From Opisthorchis felineus (taxonomy: Eukaryota; Platyhelminthes; Trematoda; Opisthorchiida; Opisthorchiidae), in assembly GCA_004794785.1 (NCBI GenBank), contig SJOL01005988.1:172760-236759 (forward strand): a DNA stretch of 64,000 nucleotides. The letters are read 5' to 3'. The stretch's first letter is position 1. Each line of letters opens with the position of its first letter. Below are positions 37,717 to 48,271 of this stretch, one piece after another. The notes below the pieces were generated by a model. It had not been told where the DNA came from and searched no databases. It worked only from the letters and a program-made list of their open reading frames with translations. A program made the translations under genes and the position numbers.

Positions 37717-39039
37717 ACAAGTTCATGGCATCGACATGTCCATGACGTTCGAAAACGGACGACAGTGGGCTGCTGCTGAGCATGATGACGTTCTGACTTG
37801 TCGCAATGCGAAAACTCGGTCAATACAATTGCAAACAGCTTAATTTCACGGCCTGTTACTTCACGCGTCATTAAGTCTGCGGAGGATGTCGATCAACATT
37901 ATTTTTGATACTGCTGAAATAAAGCTGATTCCGCGATGGTTTTGGAGTCTGCTTTCACCCCTATTTCAAATCCGGGGCATACCCTAACGTTCAAATTCGA
38001 GCTGACGAGGTCGGCGAGGACTGACGGCTGCTGGCTCTGCGACGAGTCTGATACGACGGACACCTTCCCACGCCTTCCTCCTAACCTTGAAGTCCCTGTA
38101 TTTAATGACTTTACCATTCACGCCAGCCCCTGATATGATAATGTCATCGCACATATACGGCTTTTTGTGGAGGGTTCGCTGATCAGGCAAGAGACCCTCC
38201 ACGCCATGGTAGTACCGCAGCTGTGTGCTCACAGTCCTTTAGTCAAAAGTGGCCAACTGGGAGCCAGTCCTCTATCTCACGCGGTAAGGTGCCGCTTCCC
38301 CATCCATAAACCTGGAACGTGCTCGAGGCTAAGCAATCTGAAACTGTCCTGTCCCATGTACCTGGGGACCGTTTGATCAGCGGAAGGAAATTCTGCTGAC
38401 AGTTGGTCGGCGCTTTCATGATGATGGTGAAATCGTCCTTCATCCTGTCGATAACAGGCATTGCAGGGTTCGCAGACAGACACGTAACCAAAACGGGTGG
38501 ATTGTATAGTGTTAGTGTATACCATTGTTTCGAGGAATGATAGGAGGATAAGCAAGGAAGAACGGTTTCGGGGGGGGGGGGGGGGTTACCGGACTAAGTG
38601 AGCTTAAGGACGAACTGGTGTCCGACACTGTTTCCGTAACTTCTTGGAAAATGTGGACGTACTAGTTAGGAAGCATTTTCAGGAACGCACATCCTCCCTA
38701 CCCAGCGAGAAAACATGCCGAGAAGGTAGAATTAGCTGATTGGGTAGAGTTGGGTGCAAGACGACACAGAACAGGCAGTAAAGTTGGTAAAGTACAAATC
38801 CAGACGGTCGTACATGCCTGTGGCCACAATATATGGCAAGGTATCAGTGTCAAAAAACTCAACTTTGCGTCAGTGGAATATCGCACCATATATGAGAACA
38901 GTTTCAGTTCTGCATACTTTCAGAGATTGTATCAAGCCAAACGCATTCATTATCTTTGAGTTTCCATCCGCCTTGGCGGGACTATTGTAATAACAGTACT
39001 GCCTCGGCTCAGGCCTCAGTCTGAACCTCCCCAGCTAGC
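37717..39039. other. Unassigned region with a poly-G tract
   Basis: Minus frames at 37899-38117, 37984-38232 and 38277-38555 are unrecognised. A run of 16 G occurs at 38570-38585. Nothing else was supportable. Confidence 0.4.
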
Positions 39040-39363
39040 GTTTTCATCAAATGAATCACCAAAGGTGCACGTGCGTGAGATGCCCAAAGCCAGGTCAGAA
39101 ACACGCGTACAACGCATCGTATATAAAGTATATGGAGAGACAAAATTCTGGAAATTCAGACGCTTTGTGGAAGCAACATTGGCAACTGAAATTAAGCGGA
39201 TACTGGATCATGATTGGCTGCTGAGTTCACACTTTCGGCCAATCGGAGCTCCCCTTGATGCTAGACCGGCAAACAACCCGATCGTCTGACCAATCGCGTG
39301 CAGGATATTCCTCTTGGCCGCAGCAGCGCAAGTGATGAGGTCTCAGTGAGATTCCACCTAACA
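39040..39363 (-). promoter_or_regulatory. Putative 3' LTR of gypsy element A
   Basis: On the minus strand a polypurine tract AAGGGGTAGG (39373-39364) directly follows the end of element A's coding relic and is followed by TGTTAGGTGG, the expected LTR start. Inside are CCAAT-type boxes in both orientations (GATTGGTC, GATTGGCC, CCAATCATG) and a TATA-like ATACTTTATATACG (about 39135-39119), in line with a U3 promoter. The far end is not defined and no matching 5' LTR was found in the window, because element A lacks its 5' half. Confidence 0.5.
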
Positions 39364-40318
39364 CCTACCCCTTGAGCTTTGTTAACGTAACTTTGAAGTC
39401 GGGGGTTCACTTGTAGTGGCCTCACTGGCTTGCGTATTCTATCTGTCCGGTGTCACGGTCGTAATGCATGCTCGGGCTGGACCTCCGACGGAGCCGCTGA
39501 TGGATTTTCCGCAATGGTGCCGAGATCATAAGTGTACGGAAGCATTCTTAGACTCCATTCACTCGGTCCGGTAGGCAGGATCTGCACATTTGTCGGCCGA
39601 ATTTGGTTTGTGTGCCGGATCCACCCAGCTGGGCTAACTTAGATCACGTAGAGCCCCGCCGGCGAAGGATGTCTTGGAATCTAATTAGGGTATCTGCCGC
39701 TGTGGTGGCGAACCAACACTCTCCGGCCCTCGCTGAAGTAGCGCGCGGTTGCGCCATGGTGCTAGTTGAACTGTTACTCCATTCTCGGGTTGCGGTGACC
39801 CAGCTGCCTTTTCTGTGGACGGATAGTGCCACGCGGTGTTCGAAGCTTCCGTCGGAGCAGTGCCTCCGCTGGTGACACTCCACCGGGTGAATTGGGTTTG
39901 GCGTCGCTTGATATGCCAGCAGAAACCCTTGCAAAATCTCCTCCGTTGGACCCTACCATTTGGACTTCTGAAGTGCATGCTTTAGGGTGTCAACGAAGCG
40001 TACCACCTGACCGTTCGACTGTGGACGAACTGGCGGCGAGCGGACATGAGTTACACAATACTCCCGGAAAAACTGTTAACGCCGATGATATGAATTGATT
40101 GCCGTTATCGGATACAATAATCTCTGGCGTTCCAAAACGACTGAACAATCGTCGGAGTTCCAGGAGTATAGTGGCAGTTGTGGGGTTATTCACTAGGAAG
40201 GTTTCCGGTCACTTGCTGAAAGCCACGACTAGGACCAAAAGGTTGACCACCAACTGGACCTGCATGGTCGATGTGAATACGAGACCAGGTTTTGGTCGGC
40301 TACAGCCACAATCGTAGG
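39364..40318 (-). mobile_element. Ty3/gypsy element A: integrase relic
   Basis: Minus strand. Integrase core landmarks: WSRIHIDHAGPVG near 40285 (first catalytic Asp), NNPTTATILLELRRLFSRFG then TPEIIVSDNGNQFIS around 40193-40085 (second Asp), SNGQV near 40020, GFLLAYQATPNP near 39930. It ends in a basic tail (RTDRIRKPVRPLQVNPR, about 39460-39400). Frameshifts break it after SDNGNQF. It is the downstream half of the element whose RT/RNase H lies at 42600-44294. The integrase zinc-binding part (about 75 residues) that should join them is missing at the element B junction. Confidence 0.8.
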
Positions 40319-42570
40319 TAGGTTTTCACGAGTGTCATGACCAAAAAATCTAAGTATTTGGTGTTTCTCAATCTACCTGCTGACGTGCTGTTACGCCACG
40401 ACTTCCTTGGTCTACATAACAAAGTTGAAATCACCTTCGGTGGGAACCGAGGTCCATTCATCCCTGACGGTCTAACTGTTGATACGGTGGAATCATCTCC
40501 TCTTTTCTCTAACCTTTCACAAGCCTATCGCCACGAAAGCACAAAGTTACAACCCTGACCTGGAATAGTTGATCCTCTCCGAAGTTGGCCGACTGTTGGA
40601 TGAAGGTATAATTGAACCTTGAAGTTCTCCTTTGACAGTCAAGCACTGGTCACGAAAAATTCAAATCACGAAAGACTACAGTAAAATCACTAATCGGTTC
40701 ACATACCTAGACGTTTATCCGTTACCGCGATAGGATGAAATGATTGAAGAAATTTTCCGCTATGCTGTGTTTGACACCTTAGACCTATTGAGTGCCTACC
40801 ATCAAGTTCCAAGGCAAGCCGCACATGGGTTTTGAAGTATGCGGAGAACCGTTCCAATTCCGCAGCATCCATTTTGGCGTAACGAACGGAGTGGCATGCT
40901 TTCAACGCACTGTTAACCATATAATCATGTCTGAAAGCTTAAATGACACCTACGCTTTTATTGACGTCACTATTTGTGGGACTACCCAAAGCGAGCATGA
41001 CCGTAACCTCAAATGTTTCTGAGGTAATAAAGAAATATGGAATTACCCTTAATTTTAGGAAAGGCACCATAGCAGTCAAACAAATATGCCTTATCGACTA
41101 TGAAGGCTCTGAAGGAGTCACCAAACCAGATCTTGAACGAATGCGCCCTATCCGTCAACTCCCTCGTCCACATTAAGCTAAATCCCAACGAGTTGTTGGC
41201 ATTTTTGCTTATTACTCGCAAGGGATACCATGCCTCTGACGAAATCAGTGTGCTTCTCAAAAATAAAACTCTTCCCCTAATGCGGCGTGTACAACAGTCC
41301 TTCGAAAATTTAAACAGTTCGGGGACGTTGTGGCCATGATAGCCGACTGAAATTCACCCTTGGTTGTCGAACGGACTCCTCAGGCACGGCAACTGTTACA
41401 TCTCTGACTCAGAACGGCCGACTGGTGGCCTTCTTTTCTAAAACATTGACACCAAGCGAAAAGAATCACTCTGCTATCGAGAAAGAGGCATATGCCAATG
41501 CTGCGTCTATCCGTAAATGGAAACATTATCTCTTCGAAAAGCAATTCAAGCTTATCACTGACCAGCAGTCGATTTCCTTTATGCCAGGTGTATCGAAGAA
41601 AATTAAGTCAAAAACGGCAAACTCTAGCGACGGAAAATGGAGCTCTCCGCCTTTAGCTACAATGTCAGCTACAGACCTGAAAAGGACAATCTGGTGACTG
41701 ACGCCTTATCCCGTAAATTATGCGCTACCGTGAACATCAGTGATAAGTCAAAAAATTTTACGATTCCTTGTGCCATCCCGAAATCACTCTCATGGATTAC
41801 TTTGCTCTTTCCAAAAACTTACCGTTTTCCCTCCAAGATGTAAAAGACCACTTCAAAATGTAGGGTTCCTACCGCCGTAAAAATGCGACTTTACAAACCA
41901 CCCCTCGCTACGCTCATTAAAGCGACCCAAGCATTAAAACGAATTAGCATCCACTTTAAAGGACTGTTGCCTTCTGTTACTCGTAACCGATATCTCCCTA
42001 AAGTTTTCCCGCTTTCCGTTTGAATTTCTCTGTGCAGACACATGTACATCAACAGTTATAAAATGTCTATGTGAATTGTTCTCTTCGTTTAGTATGCCTG
42101 TGTATGTACATTCGGATCGTGGCTCCTCATTCATATCTGACTGACCATCCATATTCCTACATGATAGAGGCGTTTGTACTGCTCGAGCGACCGCTTATGA
42201 TCCTCAGGTGAACGGGTAAGTCGGAAGTCTCAACGGGACACTCTGGAGCGCAATCCCGCTCAGACTTTAGACGAAAGGCCCTCAAATGGCAATGAGAGTC
42301 GGCTCTATCAGACGCCCTCTACTCCATACGGTTTCTTCTATGTCTCCACGAATGAAAATTTCATTTTGAACTCCGGTCATCCTGTGGTTTATTTGTACCA
42401 ACCTGGCTAACTACTCCAGGACCAGTTTTGCTGAAAAGATATGACCGTGCCTCAAAGTATGAAGCAATTGTTGAGGAAGTTGAACGTATAAACTGCAACC
42501 CACATTACACCCTTGTTCATTTTCTTGGCGAAAAGGCGCTGTATCCGCCAGCTTATGTACTTCTATTCTT
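40319..42570 (+). mobile_element. Ty3/gypsy element B, CsRn1-like, inserted in element A
   Basis: Plus strand, broken frames in pol order. Protease end: LPADVLLRHDFLGLHNKV (40370). RT remnants run from 40560 to 41160. RNase H is at 41360-41620 with RLVAFFSKTLTPSEKNHSAI and LITDQQSISFM, followed by FSYNVSYRPEKDNLVTDALS (41645). Integrase has IHFKGLLPSVTRNRYLPKV (41950; first Asp replaced by His) and MPVYVHSDRGSSFIS (42090; second Asp kept). The C-terminal tail has LLKRYDRASKYEAIVEEVE then INCNPHYTLVHF (42430-42530). It starts inside the protease and has no visible LTRs. It is in opposite orientation to element A on both sides. Confidence 0.82.
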
Positions 42571-42599
42571 CCTGTTTGTTCCCAGGTGCCTTTTATGTT

Positions 42600-44294
42600 T
42601 CAGTACCGCTGGCTGTGGCTCCTTTGGAATGGTGCGCTCTGAAAATAAAAGACATCCGTCGCTGCCGATAATGCACCGTAACAGTTGAAGTAATGTCTCA
42701 ATTCGTCTTGTGGGCAGATACGCGGCCATTGACTGCAGTGGTACTTGATGGCCTGCAGCAGCACAGGGTCTTGGTCGGTGACCTGGCGAACCATGTCAGT
42801 AGTCACTAGGCGGGTGGGAACTGCTTCCGACAGTGAGCGGCTCACCTTCCTGCTCCAAAGCAACTGTTGAGACTAGTGTGCTTTGGTTCTAGCCTGTTTG
42901 AATCAATGAGACGCGACAGTGCGTCGGCTTGTCCGAGCCTGGTGGTGGACTGGTACCTGGTATTGAAGTTGTATGCCAGAAGCAGATTGGCCCATCGCTG
43001 GGGACGGTTGGCAGTACAGGATCCTCTTCTTCGAGGGAAACACAGTAAGGAACGGCTTATGATCGGTCAGTAAGGCAAACTGACAGCCATAGCGCATTTT
43101 ATGAAACTACTTGACGGTAAACACGGTCGCCAAAGCTTCCTTTTCTACCTGACTATCATTCCGGGGGCGAGATGGTTCAGTTGGTTAGAGCGCGAATTTG
43201 CTGACCGGAAGGTCCGTAGTTCGAACCCAACATCTGCATCTCGACTTCCCCCGTCTAGGCTTGGGCAACCTGGCAGTATATCAGCCCTCGTGCTCCCTTC
43301 GGGTGGCATGGCAGCTAGGCGCCGGAAGAGTGCTACAGCTGAACGTTTGTATTTTGTATTTTGAATATAATTGCACTCGACTGGTATCAGGGATCTGGCT
43401 GCATGTGCAATGGCTGCTGCTTGGAAATACATGCGAGGTCACAGCTCCAATACCAGTTCGAAGCATCCGACGCCACAACGATTTTCAATGACAGATCGTG
43501 GTGGGTGAGAAGCAGATCGGAACTCTGCATGGATCTGACAAAGTCAAAGGCCCGCTGGTATTCTTCTGACAATGTCCACTTGTGGTACTTTGTGAGTGGC
43601 TGGTTCAGTGGGTCTCGGATGCGATGCACGGTAGATAGAAACGAGCTGCAGTGACTGACGAGACTGAGGAAGGACCTGAAAGATGTTACGTCTGTGGGTG
43701 CTGGCATGTGTTTGATGGTGTCGATGTTCCCCATGTCCGGTCGGCGGCCATCTTCGTCGAGGATGAAACCGAGATACTTTATCGACCGCATGAAGAAGGC
43801 GCATTTTCCTCGGCGCACTCTGAAGCCATACTCTTGAATACGACGAAGCAATACGACAAGGCACTGTCACAATTCGTCGGGTTTGGAACCCATGACGATG
43901 AGATCGTCCAAATAGGCGGCAGCGCCGGGGCATTCTTCAGCATCGTATCCATTATCCGTTGGGATATGGCTGGCGCTTTCTTGACACCAAAAGGCAGTCA
44001 GGTATACTGAAACAGACCGAGGTGAGTATTGATGGTCAAAAGTTCTCGGGATTCTTCCTCTATTTCGACCTGGAGGTGAGCCTCGGTCAAATCAATCTTC
44101 ACCAAACATTCGCCATTCTTCAGTTTCATGAACAAGTAGTTTGGAAGAGGCAGAGGGTACTGATGGTTATCCGGTGCAGCATTGAGACCAGTGGAGAAGT
44201 CCGCACACAAGCGGATGGTCCCGTTCTTCACCACTGTGATCGGTGCGGCCAATGCCGAGTAGTTGGTCAATTGGAGAGCACCAGCCTTCTGTAG
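42600..44294 (-). mobile_element. Ty3/gypsy element A: RT and RNase H relic
   Basis: Minus strand. RT landmarks: SALAAPITVVKNGTIRLCAD (44260), LVKIDLTEAHLQVEIEEESR (44110), AAAYLDDLIVMGSKPDE, with catalytic YLDD at 43914-43903, then SIKYLGFILDEDGRRPD. Linker: MPAPTDVTSFRSFLSLVSH. RNase H: KIVVASDASN near 43480, AHAARSLIPVECNYIQ, interrupted by a SINE, then FALLTDHKPFLTVFPSKK (43075). The tail VTDQDPVLLQAIKYH near 42790 leads toward the integrase zinc-binding domain and is lost at about 42600. The element begins abruptly inside RT (5' truncated). It is a different gypsy lineage from B and C. Confidence 0.85.
43161..43360 (+). mobile_element. Full SINE inside element A RNase H, with TSD
   Basis: Head GGGGGCGAGATGGTTCAGTT (A-box TGGTTCAGTTGG, 43173-43184), B-box TAGTTCGAACCC near 43218, body GTCTAGGCTTGGGCAACCTG, CAGCCCTCGTGCTCCCTTCG, CATGGCAGCTAGGCGCCGGA and CTACAGCTGAACG, ending in a TTTGTAT-type repeat tail. 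It is bordered by CTGACTATCATT (43149-43160) and TTGAATATAATT (43361-43372), 9 of 12 identical. The RNase H reading frame resumes at the duplicated site (NYIQ on one side, NDSQ on the other). A tRNA-derived head plus a simple-repeat tail suggests RTE-type mobilisation (inference). Confidence 0.85.
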
Positions 44295-44599
44295 TTGGAT
44301 TCAATTTAATCAATCCAATCTATCAGCTATAAACCATGTACCATAGGCACATTGGTTCCAGCTGCTACAGTTTCGATCATCAGAAAGTATGAGTGAGGGA
44401 GATACGGTCAAGCCTTGGAGGCGATGGCATGTCCAGTTAGTTCTAGAACTGGGTAGCTACGCACTGAAAGGCGATTGCTTTGATGCATGAGCACCACTGA
44501 CTGCGCGATTGGGCCATTTCCGCCAGTGTTGTTAACCATTGGTGAGCTGAGCCCCGAGGTCTCCATCCATGGAGGCGACATTTGTCGACCCGGCTAAGT
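44295..44599. other. Junction between element A and RTE copy 1
   Basis: No coding similarity was recognised. It may be RTE 3' untranslated sequence. There is no clear repeat or duplication at either border. Confidence 0.35.
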
Positions 44600-46979
44600 T
44601 TACTGGTTAGTGTTTTCAGAATTCGTTAGCAGGTCATACACTGTCCACCTCTCGGTCGCTTCCACTAAGACCTTTAGAGACAAACTGACGTCATGTCCGC
44701 TCCATAGGTGTCGGAGGTTGGCAAAAGCTGCCCTGGCCTTCCCGAATCGAGAAGTAATCGCATCTACAGCCAATCCACCGGAACTTATACAACTACCCAA
44801 GAAAACAAATTTATCCACCACATCGGTTGGCTCACCTGCAAGCAGGAGGTTTGGGTTTGATCCAACCCAGTCATGTAGCAGTACTTTACACTTTGCGGGT
44901 GAAGCGCATGCCAAACCGTGTGGCAGATTTATTTAGGTTATTTAAAATGGTTTGCATTTTTAAAGGATATGAACCAAGGAAAGCAATATCATCCGCATAC
45001 TCTATGTCTATGGGCGAACGTACCGGGAGCACTTCGACTCCCGAGGTTTCAGAGACAGCCAGAGAAATTCCAAGCAGCACATCAATAACAAAGTTGAAGA
45101 GGAAAGGTGAGGGCAGCCTTATCTTACACCACTGGACGTGATGAACTCAGGCGAAAGCTTGAAGTATACTCGTACACGCCAACAGCAGCTCGCATACAGT
45201 GCCCTTATAAGGGATCTAAATTTTGAAAGGAAATCTTTGATCGCCAGACACTGCCAAATATCTGATTATCGACAGAATCAAAAGCAGCTTCCAGATAAAA
45301 AAACGATCAATGTGGGACGCCTGAAGAAGTGGCGCTGGTCAAGAATTTGTCTCAAGGTAAAGATATGGACGATACATCCTCGGCCAGGGTGAAACCCACC
45401 TTGGTTCTCACGAATCTGTCTCTCCCGATAATCCATCAACATGCGCAAAATAATCCTAGAGAGTAATTCAGATGCGAAGGACACCAGGCTGACACCACTA
45501 TGGTTTTCACACGATGTTCGGGTGCCCTTTTTGAGGACTGGGAAGACGGTCGAGGGGCTCCATTGGGCTAGTATTCTGTCTTCGCTCCAAATCCTCTGCA
45601 GTAGGGCTGTCAGGCTATTCACCAGGACATCGCCACCTTCTTTGAAGAATGCAGGCCATCCGGGCCAGGTGCTTCATCGCGCTTCAGGACTGATATCTCA
45701 TGCTGGATTTCGGTTGCTGATGGCGCGTTGGTGTCTATGTTCCATTCAGGCCAGTTGGGTTCTTCTAGCAGTTGTGTTGAAGGAGACCAGCTGAACTTTT
45801 CTCTGAAGTGCTCAGCACACCACAGAAGACGGCGACTGAGGGAGTGAATTGCTGTTCCGTCTTTTTCGAATATTGTCTCACTGACACCTGCCTTCTTTTG
45901 GCCCGTTGATCGAATCAGTTGAAACAGGGCGCGGCTGTTGCCTGAAGCGAAAGCCTTCTCCATCTCCTGGGCCTTCGAAATCCACCAGCGTTCTCTGTCA
46001 TTCTTCAAACTCCTGATTATCCGGTGTCTGAGGGATCTGCATGCGCCATCATAGTCGCTAGTTGCTGGTATGGCCTTTCTGGCAGCAATAAGATCTGCTG
46101 ATCTCGAAGATATCCAGTGTTCATTGAGTCGAGTCAGATGGGCTGGACAAACAGTTCTGAAAGCTGAGAGCATTGCTCCTTTAACTCGCCTCCATTCATC
46201 CTCCAAGCAATCTTCTTCGTCCACATGACTGTGCGTTTCCAGTAGCTTTCTAGCCAGATCAGCTCGGTAACCTTCAGCTACTGAAACTTGTCAAAGTTGA
46301 TGAACGAAGCTGCTCTCTTTCGGCGCGCGTAGTGCTGGCGGAAAGCGAAGTGCTAAGCGGGCCCGCACGATGGCGTGATCAGAGTCAAGTTGCGTACCCC
46401 AGAAGGAACGACAATCCTTAACTGGGGCTCTCCATCAGTAACTGATGAGTCCATGACTGTCTTGTGGTAGGTGGTTCCCAAGTAACTCGATGTGAGCATT
46501 TGTGTTGGAAGTTGGCACTGGCCAAAAACAGATGGGGATCTGCACCTAACTGAAGAAGTCGCTCCCCATTATCCGTACGCTCAGCATAGACTCGTTCTTG
46601 CCGACCGAAAAAGTCGTGACAGATCCTGATAAAACTCGTCCTTCTCAGGCTCAGAACAACAATCTGTTAGAGCGTACGCTGATACGACACACCGTTTACC
46701 GCGTCGACCTGCATTGATCTTAATTGAGCCAGACAACCGCACAGAGCAAAGACGACTGTTCAATGGGATCCAGTCCAGTAAGGCGCTTTCAGCCTTGGAG
46801 CCGGGTGCAACTCCTACACCGTAGATACCACGAGCCATTGCGTCAGGATGATCGGATACCCGAAGGGTGAGATGTGGAACACCTGAGCACTTACAATCAT
46901 ATGTTGGTAACGAGCCTCTATCCTGTTCTACGATTCCGCCCATCTCAAAGAATCCCAAACTACATGTCGATCCGATCAC
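44600..46979 (-). mobile_element. Near-complete RTE-like retrotransposon (copy 1)
   Basis: Minus strand, the best preserved non-LTR copy. Endonuclease: YGVGVAPGSKAESALLDWIP, RRGKRCVVSAYALTDCCSEP and KDEFYQDLSRLFRSART (46979-46581), then FLASANFQHKCSHRVTW (46510) and [16 protein letters not shown] (46370). Linker/RT finger: [51 protein letters not shown] (46224-45619). RT: NSLTALLQRIWSEDRILAQW, ENQGGFHPGRGC (45622-45278), then SPIDIEYADDIAFLGSYPLK (about 45020-44960, catalytic YADD intact) and FVFLGSCISSGGLAVDAITS to LRHLWSGHDVSLS (44914-44600). The segment between motif A and YADD and the GDMN motif are lost; frameshifts separate the blocks. Confidence 0.88.
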
Positions 46980-46982
46980 TGC

Positions 46983-48000
46983 TTCTGTAAAACCCGTTCA
47001 AACATATTATTTTCGTGGTTATGATAGACGTGATGGCTCAGTCGTTAGATCGCGAATTTACTGACTGGAAGGTCCGTGGTTCGAAGCCGACCACTGCCTC
47101 TCGACTTCCCCTGTCTAGGCTTGGGCAACCTGACAGTATTCCAGCCCTCGTGGTTCCTTCTGGTGGCACTGCAATTAGGCACTGAAAGGGTGCTACAGCT
47201 CAAAGTTTTTTTAACGATAGACAAGCTCGTTCAGAGCGCCCCGCTCGAGAATCCGTTTGTAATCTTTCTGGTAAATGCGGTCACTTTCACCGCGTGTTTT
47301 TCAAAAAATACCACCAAGTTCCATACAAATTGTACAATGAAGCCCAACTTATCGTCGTTATTCGTCGCAGCAGCATCTATCTGCCTGGCACGTGCCATCA
47401 CAACTGACGAAGTCAATGGCATCGCTCTCCACGCTCTGGTCAATACAGGAAGTTCTTGTAGTTTCATTAGCCTTAGCGCCATGAAAATACATAATTGGAG
47501 AATTTATCCAACTTTCTCAGTCGCCACGATGGCGTCTACATCGCTCTCCTGTCGAACGACCGGTTACGCTTGTGTTTCTATCCAATACAGAGGCATATCA
47601 TGCAGTGGATTAAAGCTCTTTGTAATCCAAAACCTCTGCACTGACGTCCTACTCGGGCACGATTTCCCAGGTCTACATGGCAAGACAGAAACTTCATCTG
47701 GCGGGGATAGTGGTGCGTTTACCAGCGGTTGCCTAACGGCAGTAAACGTTGAATCACCATCACTTTCTTTCCAAATTATCCCCAGATTGTAAGCCTGTTG
47801 CCACCAAATCAAGACATCATCCGGATGATGAATTCATTCGCGTCGAAGTTGATCGCTTATTGCAAAGAGGGATAATCGAGCTGTCAACGTCTCACTGGAG
47901 AGCGCAAGTTTTGGTTACGATAGCTGTCAAGCATCTGAACCCTCTTTGGCACGGACCTCCTAAGACCAACCGAGTTATCCTGAATTCATAGAACAACAGC
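46983..48000 (+). mobile_element. Ty3/gypsy element C, CsRn1-like: zinc knuckle, protease, RT start
   Basis: Plus strand. The Gag zinc-knuckle region reads SVKPVQTYYFRGYDR (46985-47029), is interrupted by a SINE, and resumes as QARSERPARESVCNLSGKCG then HFHRVFF (47223-47297). Several expected Cys are replaced (for example the first pair). Protease: ALVNTGSSCSFISLS near 47432 (catalytic Asp of D-T-G replaced by Asn) and TDVLLGHDFPGLHGKTE near 47640, then VESPSLSF. RT begins with PVATKSRHHPDDEF and VDRLLQRGIIELSTSHWRAQ (47795-47900) and stops at about 48000. It is the same family as element B, whose protease end is equivalent (VLLRHDFLGLH). Confidence 0.82.
47030..47213 (+). mobile_element. Full SINE inside element C zinc knuckle, with TSD
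   Basis: Head with A-box TGGCTCAGTCG (47034-47044) and B-box GGTTCGAAGCC near 47079, then CTCGACTTCCCCTGTCTAGG, CTTGGGCAACCTGACAGTAT, a CAGCCCTCGTGGTTCCTTC block and GGGTGCTACAGCTCAAAG with a short T-rich tail. It is bordered by ATGATAGAC (47021-47029) and ACGATAGAC (47214-47222), 8 of 9 identical. Removing the SINE and one duplicate rejoins the Gag frame (GYDR-QARSE). Head and body closely match the SINE at 43161. Confidence 0.85.
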
Positions 48001-48271
48001 GATGCGTTCATCCTTACAGTCTGAGAAACAGAGAAGCCTGATTTAGTATATCATGCCCCATTTACGTCAGTTCACACGTGCCCATTCAAACGATGCCGGG
48101 GTGAATGTCATGATTGTCGTCTGCTTATTATCATATTTTTATTTTATTATATTATTATAATCACCCTACATACTCGTACTGAATCTTTGTATGGACGTTT
48201 CAGCTCACCTACAATTGTTCTTAGACAAGCAAAACGTTGTTCATCCTCGATAACTCGGACTCACTTCTAAC
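48001..48271. other. AT-rich spacer
   Basis: Contains an A/T-only run at about 48137-48160. No coding similarity was seen. It separates element C from RTE copy 2 and may hold untranslated ends of either. Confidence 0.4.

Noticed and set aside
43168..43235. tRNA gene candidates at 43.2, 47.0, 21.8, 31.3 and 61.4 kb
   Set aside because: A- and B-box words are present, but each is followed by the shared SINE body and flanked by target duplications or broken acceptor stems, so they are SINE heads.
45441..45794. 117-codon plus frame at 45441-45794 and other long plus frames in 43.1-46 kb
   Set aside because: These are antisense to the RTE and gypsy relics on the minus strand and carry no domain of their own.
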